From: Prostheceraeus crozeri
Taxonomy: Eukaryota; Platyhelminthes; Polycladida; Euryleptidae
DNA length: 64,000 bases
NCBI GenBank assembly: GCA_907163375.1
Contig: CAJQUW010003071.1
Location: 1-64,000, forward strand
Reading direction: 5' to 3'
A program made the translations under genes and the position numbers. This document shows, piece by piece, positions 21,949-31,809 of the stretch (position 1 is the first letter of the stretch; every line of letters starts with the position of its first letter). The notes under the pieces were generated by a model, which did not search any database, was not told where the DNA came from, and saw only the letters and a list, made by a program, of their open reading frames with translations.

Positions 21949-22980
21949 ATGGGAGGCAACTCAAAATTTTTATTTAAAAAGTGCTCTTGCGGAGAAATAA
22001 AGAGAGGTGGCGAATTCAAACGCCACATTAACAAGTATAAGAATACTCCTCACTTTCACGAGGAAAGAGCCGTTATTTCCGGCTGTACACATTGCCTGAA
22101 ATTTTTAAAAGGCAAGGAGCATGAGGCATTTTACATCGCCCACGCCGAATGTCCGGTCAAAAAGGCTAACAATTATACAACATCAGACATCGGCAAAGTG
22201 ACCGCGCCCTTCTTCAACGAAGAAACAGTCGATCTAGACGCAGCACTACAAGAGGCTATTGCAACAATTTTGGAACCTGTTGCTTCGGTCACTACCTCAT
22301 CGACAGCAGAAGAGAAGGCCCCACTAAGCGATTTGGACAGCTCAGATGACTCCGATTCTGAGGAGGTCGTCATCACTAAAAACGCGGAAGAGATAGGAAA
22401 ACCGACAAATCAGTCTTCCCCGAAAAAGAAAGTGATCGCACCTTCCCCAGTAAAGAAGGGGATTAAGCAGCAGATGAACAGCTGGAATAAGGATGAGCAG
22501 ATCGCAAAAGTGAGCCAGGAATATGCACTCACGAAATTAAAAGATGAGCTCACTCGTTACAAAAACGAATGTTTGGCCCTTAGGGATGACAATTTCCACC
22601 TGAAGGGTCAGGTAGCCGAGATTCGGGCCCTCAAGACCCAAGTAATTAACTTAGAACCTTTCCGCGAAAGGGCGCTTGCCAGCGAAAAACGAGTTGAAGA
22701 GCAGGCGACGTACATAAAATCACTAAAAGCTCAGGAAGAGGTGTCAAATTTAAAAATCGAGCAACTAAAGACTAGCCTGACTGAGAGTCAGAAGAAAGAA
22801 GAGAGACGAACAACGCTCCACATTCCCATCATCAAGAGCAGAATCGTCGACAGCGTCATCCTTGAGAGTGAGGACTTGGATACCACATTCGAGTGCTACG
22901 ATGGGGCGATGGCGGAGATGCGCTGCCTTCATCTCTCAATAAAACATGATGGTGACATCAAAGAATTACGCCACCGTTAG
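21949..22980 (+). CDS. Zinc-motif/coiled-coil protein, left arm (343 aa)
   Basis: The start is the first ATG after the splice acceptor (MGGNSKFLFKKCSCGEIKRG). The N-terminal Cys/His array is CSCG ... H ... H ... C..C (CTHC) ... H...C (HAEC). A Ser/Asp/Glu-rich linker (DLDSSDDSDSEEV) follows, then a coiled coil of roughly 120 residues (KLKDELTRYKNECLALRDD ... QVAEIRALKTQV...). The C-terminal domain starts LHIPIIKSRIVDSVI and ends AEMRCLHLSIKHDG. The right arm encodes an identical predicted protein. Copy A has a distant homologue with the same order of motifs. The function is unknown; a Zn-binding head plus coiled coil suggests an oligomeric scaffold or DNA-binding protein of the element. Confidence 0.7.
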   Translation: MGGNSKFLFKKCSCGEIKRGGEFKRHINKYKNTPHFHEERAVISGCTHCLKFLKGKEHEAFYIAHAECPVKKANNYTTSDIGKVTAPFFNEETVDLDAALQEAIATILEPVASVTTSSTAEEKAPLSDLDSSDDSDSEEVVITKNAEEIGKPTNQSSPKKKVIAPSPVKKGIKQQMNSWNKDEQIAKVSQEYALTKLKDELTRYKNECLALRDDNFHLKGQVAEIRALKTQVINLEPFRERALASEKRVEEQATYIKSLKAQEEVSNLKIEQLKTSLTESQKKEERRTTLHIPIIKSRIVDSVILESEDLDTTFECYDGAMAEMRCLHLSIKHDGDIKELRHR

Positions 22981-23278
22981 CGGAAACTGCCGGCCAAATA
23001 CTTGCCTCAGCCACCACCATCGAAGGTTCAACGAACCGGTTGAATTGATTTATGGTAAGTTAATATCATCTCTATCACTTGAATATAATTTCATCTATTT
23101 TTCTTTCTATTTTCAGATACGACGAGAACGAACCATCGGCTCTCATAAGGGCCACCATGGGGCAAGACATGATAGAACGTCCACGCGGTTTGCCCTGGGC
23201 AGTCTTTAGACTGGCGAATACTATCATTAAGTTGAATCTGCTATCAGTCAACTTGAACGTTGCGTCGCCTTAGAGGGG

Positions 23279-23286
23279 TATATAAA
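23279..23286 (+). promoter_or_regulatory. TATA box upstream of the 88-codon ORF
   Basis: TATATAAA stands 32 bases upstream of the ATG at 23,318, followed by CATTTCATTTCATTTCAATC, a pyrimidine-rich leader. Confidence 0.5.
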
Positions 23287-23317
23287 CCACTACCTCTCAT
23301 TTCATTTCATTTCAATC

Positions 23318-23584
23318 ATGGAGACGCTAAACGCTGCAGTCAACTCTCCTCGCGGACCGCAGTTAAGACCGCGAAATTTATTTAATGAATTTGCTAGAAT
23401 AGAGGAGCAAGTCAGAGTTCACAACAATCTTGCTCAGATTGGCAATGCGATGACACCAAGTGTTGCCAATCCAATGGAATGGCGCTACATTCCACCCTCC
23501 ACTCACATACCAACTAGCATTGAAGTCGACACTGCTGAGGTTGAACGGTTTCGACTCTCTCTCAGCAGAATCGGTATGGAGTAA
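23318..23584 (+). CDS. Small ORF of 88 aa, left arm
   Basis: METLNAAVNSPRGPQLRPRN starts 32 bases after a consensus TATA box; the product is hydrophilic and ends LSLSRIGME. An almost identical ORF is mirrored in the right arm (37,251-37,517) with the same promoter. It has no recognised domain. It is absent from copy A at the equivalent place, so it may have come in with the duplicated 140-bp segment. Splicing onto downstream sequence is possible but not shown. Confidence 0.5.
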   Translation: METLNAAVNSPRGPQLRPRNLFNEFARIEEQVRVHNNLAQIGNAMTPSVANPMEWRYIPPSTHIPTSIEVDTAEVERFRLSLSRIGME

Positions 23585-24188
23585 GATTGCTGATGACGAC
23601 TCCCGAGAACGAACCACCGGCTCTCTTAAGGGCCACCATGGGGCAAGACATGATAGAACCTCCACGCGGTTTGCCCTGGGCAGTCTTCGGACTGGCGAAT
23701 ACTATCATTAAGTTGAATCTGCTATCAGTCAACTTGAACGTTGCAAATGAAGTTCGGTGTAATACTTCCTTTCGACGGGCGTTCCTGTAAAGGGCGGCGG
23801 TGAAACCCGTAGCTATGTATACCGCAAGGGACATTCGGCAATGTTCAATCTTGTTAAACCTCTCTGCGTCATGTTTGCAAGTGATTGCCTCTGTCTCAAC
23901 GTAGTATGCATTCGCGCCAGGGCGACATTTAGCCAACTGTCGAAGGTTGCCTAAAACTTTCCATTGCATACGTTATGAGAACCATGAGTTCTACCTGTCT
24001 CTATCAATGAGACGAATTGATGAATGGAATGAAATGGGAGGACACTCACGCGCCACACGCAACATAACACACTTCTCTCTTCCGTAGTCTAACAAGCTCT
24101 TTACACATGGATCGCAGTCGATTGCTATCCCTGTATCAGAAGTGTAAGCTATCTTAATTTTATTTGACACTATTTCATCTATCATCAT
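23562..24188 (-). other. Accessory ORF block, left arm
   Basis: Counterpart of the copy A block at 8,997-9,593: a ~65-residue ORF (MIDEIVSNKIKIAYTSDTG..., 23,991-24,188) followed by a ~135-residue ORF (MQWKVLGNLRQLAKCRPG...). Near-identical between copies. Function unknown. Confidence 0.4.
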
Positions 24189-24335
24189 CGCCCATATGAA
24201 ATGTTATAAGATTTACAAGTTAGACTAAGCGTGCTACTATTTCCAAATGAAAAAGTATACATGGTTAAATCATCCACTGAAGCCCCATTCAAGTAAGTCA
24301 GTATGAAAGCAAAGATAATATGAAATAAAAATTTA

Positions 24336-24784
24336 TTATGGCATGTATTTCAAAAGGTCTTCATCGTCAATATCGTCCCAGAGTCTGGCTTCACATAGAT
24401 AACAAAAACAGTTCACTTGCTTTAATCGTTCTTCCGCTGCAAGCCTCACTTTGTCGATATCCTTCCACTCCGCCATAGTTCGTGGCTGGGAGTTAGGGGT
24501 GTACCACTCCCATAATTGGTGGAGGAATTTGGTGCTGGTGATCTCCATCACATCGTCAGTATCGTACTGGAGATACTTCCACCTCACGCCTGTTAAGTCG
24601 GGACACTCCTTCTCACATACACTCTCCTCTTCGTCATCCGCTGCTAATGACAACTTTCTGATATTGTCCAGCCGGTACACCTTCTCTACCTTTCCCTTCG
24701 TTGGAGCGTTTGGTGCAACGAGCGCCTTTGGTGTTGAGCATGGAGAAGAGAATTTTGTTTTGGTGTTGTCGGAGGGCTTGTCAT
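24336..24784 (-). CDS. Small acidic ORF with CFCYLC motif, left arm (region)
   Basis: Counterpart of 8,247-8,642 with a longer Thr/Pro-rich N-terminal tail and an added segment (YRLDNIRKLSL). The acidic core and the C-terminal CFCYLCEARLWDD are conserved. It reads divergently from the polymerase across the promoter gap at 24,785-25,058. The copy is probably broken near its N-terminus (about one break). Confidence 0.5.
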
Positions 24785-25058
24785 GTTGACTGTGAATAAT
24801 AACTTTGAAATGTTTTCTAATTCTTAAGTATCAACAAGCAACCAATCAGAATGAACAGCCAATGAATGATGAATATGAAAGTATATATGTAAAGTGACAT
24901 TCGCGTCATTTCGCTCTGTCTTTGAGACGTATAAGTGAAGTGTTCTCTGGCGAATTCTATATTTGAGGCGTACAAGTGAACTGCTCTCTCGTGAATTCCA
25001 AATTTGAGTGAAGTCTCTATCTTGTTGAAGTATCAACCTTAAACATAATTTCGTTCAA
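24785..25058. promoter_or_regulatory. Divergent promoter, left arm
   Basis: It holds two tandem ~48-bp blocks of the form TTTGAGrCGTAyAAGTGAAsTGyTCTCTsGyGAATTC, a TATA-like GTATATATG at about 24,882-24,890 and CCAATCA/CCAATGA elements at about 24,841 and 24,858. The same design is present in copy A and the right arm. Confidence 0.5.
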
Positions 25059-28000
25059 ATGGTAAGTTGAAAATTTCTTCACTCATCTCCCTCAAACGTG
25101 TGGCTAATAGCATCTTCCTCAATTTCAGGCATCAACTTCATCACCAACGCCCTCCCTTCTCGAGGAAAGTTTAGAGTTGTTGAGTCAAGGTAGGTTGTAA
25201 CAATACACTGAGACTTGAACAGAGATGATAGAATGATTTCTCTTTCAGGTGATACCAGTTCCATCTCGAGCGAGTCCATGTCAACATTGTCGAGGGAATG
25301 CAACGATCGGGAATGTGCTGACTGTGGGCACATCTTCACGAGGAAGCGTGATCTCGTCCGACACATCAAGCGAGGTGTTTGTAGAACTAAGTCAGCATCA
25401 ATCTCCGAAGGTGGGGATGATTCTGTTAACGATGTCTCCTTTTCTTGCGATTTATGCATTCAGTCTTTTGAGTCACATTTTGAACTATCTTCACATAGAC
25501 TTCGACATACACACAGTGACGATAGTTACTCTATCCGACTCTCTGAAGTGTCGATAAATAATTTAGTGAGGAACTACCAGATGGAATCCTCAGAAACCAT
25601 TACTGACTTTGAAGAATGGTTTCATCAAAATTCATCTTTGATTGGTGCGCTCTTCAACAATTTAGTCAATTTTAGAATGAAGGCGCTCATCTATCTCAAA
25701 ATAAGATATGTAAAAATCGACCACCATACTGGTCAAATAGTAGAGAGGTTGGAGTTTCACATACCCTCCTCTCCTGCAACCGAAGTTGTAGACTGCGAGT
25801 CTTGAATAAATTTTCATATCCAAGGGTTAAAATTAAACATAGATAAATTTAACGAGCGTGATAATGGACCCGTTTTTGATGGTATTGAGACCGCCATGAT
25901 TAAAATCACTCTATTAGAGAACTACTCTGGAACAGGCTCCTTTAAACTTCCGAAAAATTTAAGAAATAAAGCAGCAGTCATTTCTGTAGATTGCGAATCC
26001 CAATGTTTTAAGTATGCCGTCCTCTCCGTTCTCCACTATAATGATGTACAGTATAGCCGATACCGTAAGAGTAAGTATCAACAGTGGGAGAATGAATTAA
26101 AGTTTGATGACTGCAATAGTGAAGATATGAAAATTAAAGATATAGAAAAATTTGAAAAATTGAACAACATTAAAATAGTTCTCCATGTTTGGGAAAAGGG
26201 ATTGAAGGGTGTCCGCTACAACTCGCGTTCGAGTTGTTATGACCACGTTGTCAACCTTTTATTAGTAAGACAGGATGATAGTGAGGAATGGCACTACTGC
26301 GGTATTCCCAAAATTTCTCGCTTATACCACCACCTAAGAAATTCTAGCTCATCAGAGATTTATTACTGTGACAGATGCATTCAGAACTTTAGGAGTAAAA
26401 ACAAATTTGAAACTCATTACGAATGGTGTAAGCGAGGTAAACTACAAATGGAGCGCATGCCCAAAGATAAGGAGTTTTCATATAGAGAGAATGGCGATGA
26501 ACTAAGTCCTCTTCGTGTCATCTATGCCGACATCGAATGCTATATCGATGATAACACCCATCGAGCAGCAGCCATTTCCTGCTATGAAGTATGGCATGAC
26601 CATTTCCAAAATAGAAAAAATAAAATGCACGTCTGGCAAGGTGAGGATTGTATTTACCAATTCCTACAATTCCTCGAACAGGCTGTAAAATTTCAACAAA
26701 AGTATGATGGTGAACTCTATCGCAGATCATTGCATATGACAGCAGATGATCAAGCAAAATTTGATAGTTGCAACGTTTGCCTCAAATGTAGGAAAACATT
26801 TGATGATGATAAGATTAAGAAAGTGCGCGACCATGATCACATCACTGGTAAATTTAGAAACGCACTATGTTCAAAATGCAATTTTTCACTTAGGATGAAA
26901 CGGCGTACATTACCCGTCATTTTCCATAATTTCAAGGGCTACGACAGCCATATGATAATAAAAGGAGGTTTAGGTCAAATGAAAGAGTGGAAGCTTGATG
27001 TAATAGCACAAACGAGAGAGAAGTTTATGGCCATGACAGCAAAAGTTCCTGTTGATAAAACTAAAGAAAATAAGACGGTCTATTTTGATATAAAATTTTT
27101 AGATTCCTACCAATTTATGACTGCATCACTGGCCTCTCTCGTACAAAATCTAAAGTCTCTTCCACTAACACAAAATCTGAAGAAACAATATCCAAATCTA
27201 ACCGATGAAGTCATCACACGGAAAGGAGTCTTTCCATATGCATATTTTGATACGATTAGTAAACTCGGCGAGACTTCTCTTCCGCCCATAGATAAATTTA
27301 AAAATGATTTGAGCGGCGCAGAATGTAAGACCGAAGATTATGATCATGCACAAGATGCATGGATAAAATTTGACTGCCATACATTTGGCGAATATATGAT
27401 TGCCTACCTTAAGTTAGATGTATTTTTGCTGGCTGATGTATTTCAGGAGTTTCGACGAGTGGCATTAGAAGAAGATAAGTTAGATCCCGTCCACTTTGTC
27501 AGTCTGCCAGCCATGTCATTTAAGTCTGCTTTTAAAATGACTGGTGAGACCATTCATCTCTTACAAGATCCAGAGATGTATAATTTATTTGAGCGAGGAA
27601 TTCGCGGTGGTCTCACATTTGTAAATAAACAAAGGTTAAAATCAAAATTAGTAGGCGATGATCAGACTCATCTTAAGTATTATGACCAAAATAATTTATA
27701 TGGTAGTTCATTATCCAAACCACTCCCTCACTCTGAGTTTAACTGGTTAGATGATAGTGAAATTCAGCATCTCTCCAACCCTTCTAACATACTAGCAATT
27801 CCAGATGAAGGTGATTGGGGATATTATTTTGAGATAGATCTAATCTATCCAAATAATATTAAACATAAAACCGTAGATTTTCCACTCGCACTCGAATCAG
27901 GTGAAGTGACCAAAGATATGTTTTCCGACTTTATGAAACAATTTCATAAAGATTTAGAATCATGTGGTCAACCCGACTATAAGCCTTGCCGCAAACTTTT

Positions 28001-29033
28001 ACTCACCCAGTACGATAAGGAAAACTATCTAGTTCACTTTAGCATCTTAAAATTTTATTTAGAAATGGGCATGATTTTAAAAAGAGTTCACCGCATTATT
28101 AAATTTAGACAGAAAGCCTTCCTCAAACCATATATTGATAGCAACAGCCACAAACGTGCACTAGCCCAAAATAATTTTGAAAAAGATTTTTATAAGTACA
28201 AGAATAATAGTCTATTTGGTAAGACGATGGAGGATGTTAGAAAACGTGTAAACTGTAAACTAGTCAATGATGTTACAAAATTTAAGAAATTGGTATCATC
28301 ACCTCTATTCATCGATAGAGACATTATCGATGAGGACCTTGTAGGTGTTAAAATGATAAAATCTGAAGTTGAGTTGTGCAAGCCCATCTATATTGACCAA
28401 GCTGTACTAGATTACTCTAAGCTTGAAATGTACCAACTCTTTTATAAAATACTAAAACCATGTCCTCTCGTAAAAGAGGTTCGTTTGTTGGGTGGTGATA
28501 CAGATAGTTTCTTCTTAGGTATTACCACTCAAAAAGATTTAAATTTCAATGAAGTAGGAAAATCTTTAGAAAGATATTTTGATACATCAAATTATCCTAC
28601 TGATCACCCACTCTACTCCATCAAAAATAAGGCAAAACTTGGCTGCTTTAAGGATGAGACAGCAGGGAAGGAAATAGATGAAATGATTCTCCTCCGCCCA
28701 AAAATGTACAGTATGAAATTAAGGGATAGCGACGATAGTATTAAGCGTGCTAAAGGCATATCAAGGTCATTGGTCTCTAACATGAAACATAAAAATTTCA
28801 GGAAAGCCTATAGAAATAAAAATATAACGTTTGTCAATATGACAATCTTAAAATCTAAGTCGCATGAGATCAAAACTCATACTTTTAGGAAACGGGCGCT
28901 TTCAGCATGGGAGGATAAGAGGTGCTGGTTAGAACATAACATATCTCTTCCACATGGACATCCTGACACAAACATACCACCACCCAAAAGAATTAAACTC
29001 ACACTACCACATTCAGGAGACGTCTTAGCATAA
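25059..29033 (+). pseudogene. Type B DNA polymerase, left arm (broken)
   Basis: Same domain order as copy A: N-terminal C2H2 fingers (CADCGHIFTRKRDLVRHIK), a peptidase-like segment (DCESQCFKYAVLSVLHY), a third C2H2 finger, exonuclease motifs (YADIE, HNFKGYDSH, YLKLDVFLLADVF), an endonuclease VII-like insert (CLKCRKTFDDDKIKKVRDHD), and polymerase motifs NLYG, KNNSLFGKTMED and GGDTDSFF. The start is assigned to ATG 25,059-25,061. It is followed by two short splice-like introns, 25,062-25,128 and 25,190-25,248, whose boundaries are GT-AG and phase-compatible and occur in all three copies. It is broken, with about one break. Confidence 0.85.
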
Positions 29034-29211
29034 TCATCCTTAACTTAGTATTTTCATGTTGATTTCTGTAGATAAACATTGCTGTTTTATGTATCGCTTT
29101 AGATCGTTTCTTCCTTGTGAATATATGCCTACAGTCAGCCCATTCCCCTATATCTGTGAAAAGACTTTTTCATACACATATTTTTATTTCAATAAACATA
29201 TCACAATGACT
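29034..29211. other. Convergent gap, polymerase/structural gene (left arm)
   Basis: Short AT-rich gap between convergent genes, with AATAAA-type signals on the minus strand near 29,190. The mirror is 31,632-31,809, and the copy A equivalent is 3,816-3,994. Confidence 0.4.
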
Positions 29212-30173
29212 TCACTTTGTTTTCCGAAACACTAAAGTTACGAGGGATTTAGTATCTTTCACATGGATGCACTCTTGTAAACCATTGGTAATTTTGATAG
29301 CAATAGAGGGTATAGTTTGTTTGACGACGGGATGATAGAAAATAGATTCAAACATCTTCTCGACTATTCCATATGAAGCGTCTTTATCATGAATGAAATC
29401 ACGTAAAATGTATTCTTTTTTCTCACCAACAGAGATAGGTAGAATCAAATCACTTTGAATGTAAAGGTGCTGTTCATGTTTATCAAGTGTCATTGGTGTT
29501 TCTATACCAATCGTATGCGCAGCAGCAAACACTGTTTGTAGCATTGAAAAACCAAAGAGTTTTTTCAAATTTTTACTCAATTGACATTGAATTTCATCAC
29601 CCAGTTTCAGAACAACGCGTTGATTTTCAATTGAAAACGAAATGTGGTGTGTCTTTACATCATATCTACTTTTCATCACATGCTTCAACTTCTGTTGTAT
29701 ATAAGGATTTACTACATGAATGAAACTTTCAACTGTATGATATAGACGCGGCATTATATTGATAGCAACTTTAGATTCTTGATAAGACTGGTAAATTTTC
29801 TTGATGCGATCGCCATAGATGTCCACCCACTATTCATCATTAACTGAATCAGCTTTAGTGTGATATTCATGAGAAGCATACACCACACCGCTTCCAATAA
29901 TAGGTGTATAATGTCTTACAAAATGACGCAAGGTTGGAGAGAAATAAACTGTAAGTTTGTCATTATATTTCTGAATGACCAACTTATTTTTGTCCACCAT
30001 AATTTTCTCTCCATACTTCTTACCCACAGTCTCATTCCATCGTTTTACTAACTCAATAAGTGATAAAGGTTGAACACCACGCTTTTTCAAAATGATGCGT
30101 TCTTCGCATTCTACAACATCTTCATCAAATATTTTAAATTTATAATGAAATTTATTGATTCGATTTGAATAAA
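29212..30173 (-). pseudogene. Structural-type gene 2, 3' part, left arm (broken)
   Basis: Matches residues from about 110 onward of the copy A gene (2,863-3,815) at very high identity and stops at the fold of the palindrome near 30,173. It lacks the 5' part of the gene and is broken, with about one break. Confidence 0.7.
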
Positions 30174-30671
30174 TTTCCCAAAAATTAACCATCAGACTAT
30201 CGAGTAGAATTAAATCGCCCACTACATTTAGAAGGTGAATGGGAGGTTGGCGTTTCTAGTATTTGCTATGATAGCAATATTCAGAATGTGAATGATGTGG
30301 AAGAAATGATATTGACTCCTCGCACCCATAATGGAATAACGATGAATAATGCATTCCAGTTCCCATACAATTTAACATCAGATGGAAAGTGGAACTATGA
30401 ATGGATTCAGACAAAATCAGATTATTATGGTCCATTTGGGAATGAGAAAATTATTAAGGCATTCAATAGTGGTAATACTTCCATCATGAAGAATAAGGAT
30501 CAGAAAGTTTATGAGTTTACTATCTATCATTGGAGTGGGAGACAGTTCCTTCGCCTTCATTCTTTTACTAAAGGTCTTACACTGAGGTTGGATAATGAAT
30601 TCTATCCGCATCTCGGTTTTGGCCATGGACTACATCTAACATCAATTGCTACTGCAAATGTTAGAAAAGTT
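30174..30671 (+). other. Unpaired centre of the palindrome
   Basis: About 0.5 kb, colinear with copy A 2,364-2,862 (part of structural gene 2), that has no inverted partner in the left arm. At the left boundary, the string TGAATAAA (30,166-30,173) is shared by the inverted arm and by the direct sequence as seen in copy A (2,351-2,358). This is the microhomology expected at a fold-back junction. Confidence 0.75.
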
Positions 30672-31631
30672 TATTCAAATCGAATCAATAAATTTCATCA
30701 TAAATTTAAAATATTTGATGAAGATGTTGTAGAATGTGAAGAACGCATCATTTTGAAAAAGCGTGGTGTTCAACCTTTATCACTTATTGAGTTAGTAAAA
30801 CGATGGAATGAGACTGTGGGTAAGAAGTATGGAGAGAAAATTATGGTGGACAAAAATAAGTTGGTCATTCAGAAATATAATGACAAACTTACAGTTTATT
30901 TCTCTCCAACCTTGCGTCATTTTGTAAGACATTATACACCTATTATTGGAAGCGGTGTGGTGTATGCTTCTCATGAATATCACACTAAAGCTGATTCAGT
31001 TAATGATGAATAGTGGGTGGACATCTATGGCGATCGCATCAAGAAAATTTACCAGTCTTATCAAGAATCTAAAGTTGCTATCAATATAATGCCGCGTCTA
31101 TATCATACAGTTGAAAGTTTCATTCATGTAGTAAATCCTTATATACAACAGAAGTTGAAGCATGTGATGAAAAGTAAATATGATGTAAAGACACACCACA
31201 TTTCGTTTTCAATTGAAAATCAACGCGTTGTTCTGAAACTGGGTGATGAAATTCAATGTCAATTGAGTAAAAATTTGAAAAAACTCTTTGGTTTTTCAAT
31301 GCTACAAACAGTGTTTGCTGCTGCGCATACGATTGGTATAGAAACACCAATGACACTTGATAAACATGAACAGCACCTTTACATTCAAAGTGATTTGATT
31401 CTACCTATCTCTGTTGGTGAGAAAAAAGAATACATTTTACGTGATTTCATTCATGATAAAGACGCTTCATATGGAATAGTCGAGAAGATGTTTGAATCTA
31501 TTTTCTATCATCCCGTCGTCAAACAAACTATACCCTCTATTGCTATCAAAATTACCAATGGTTTACAAGAGTGCATCCATGTGAAAGATACTAAATCCCT
31601 CGTAACTTTAGTGTTTCGGAAAACAAAGTGA
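30174..31631 (+). pseudogene. Structural-type gene 2, right arm plus centre (broken)
   Basis: Counterpart of copy A 2,364-3,815, lacking the first ~25 codons because of the fold. Very similar to copy A over its whole length. It is broken, with about one break. It converges with the right-arm polymerase. Confidence 0.7.
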
Positions 31632-31809
31632 AGTCATTGTGATATGTTTATTGAAATAAAAATATGTGTATGAAAAAGTCTTTTCACAGATATAGGGGAA
31701 TGGGATGACTGTAGGCATATATTCACAAGGAAGAAACGATCTAAAGCGATACATAAAACAGCAATGTTTATCTACAGAAATCAACATGAAAATACTAAGT
31801 TAAGGATGA

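Larger units (their letters stand above)
23126..23743. repeat. Duplicated ~140-bp segment, left arm
   Basis: A segment of about 140 bp encoding ENEPsALiRATMGQDMIE (and, on the other strand, FNLMIVFAS) occurs at 23,126-23,262 and again at 23,602-23,743, flanking the 88-codon ORF. Copy A has one such segment (about 9,440-9,580). The right arm has the mirrored pair (about 37,046-37,215 and 37,570-37,715). Confidence 0.8.
20366..30173 (+). repeat. Left arm of the palindrome (~9.8 kb)
   Basis: The reverse complement of 30,672-40,645, with scattered substitutions and some length difference in the subterminal repeats. Gene pairs mirror each other about a centre near 30,420: zinc/coiled-coil 21,949-22,980 against 37,854-38,885, polymerase end 29,033 against 31,810, and structural gene end 29,212 against 31,631. 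The outermost ~30 bases differ between the arms apart from the last ~15. Confidence 0.9.
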
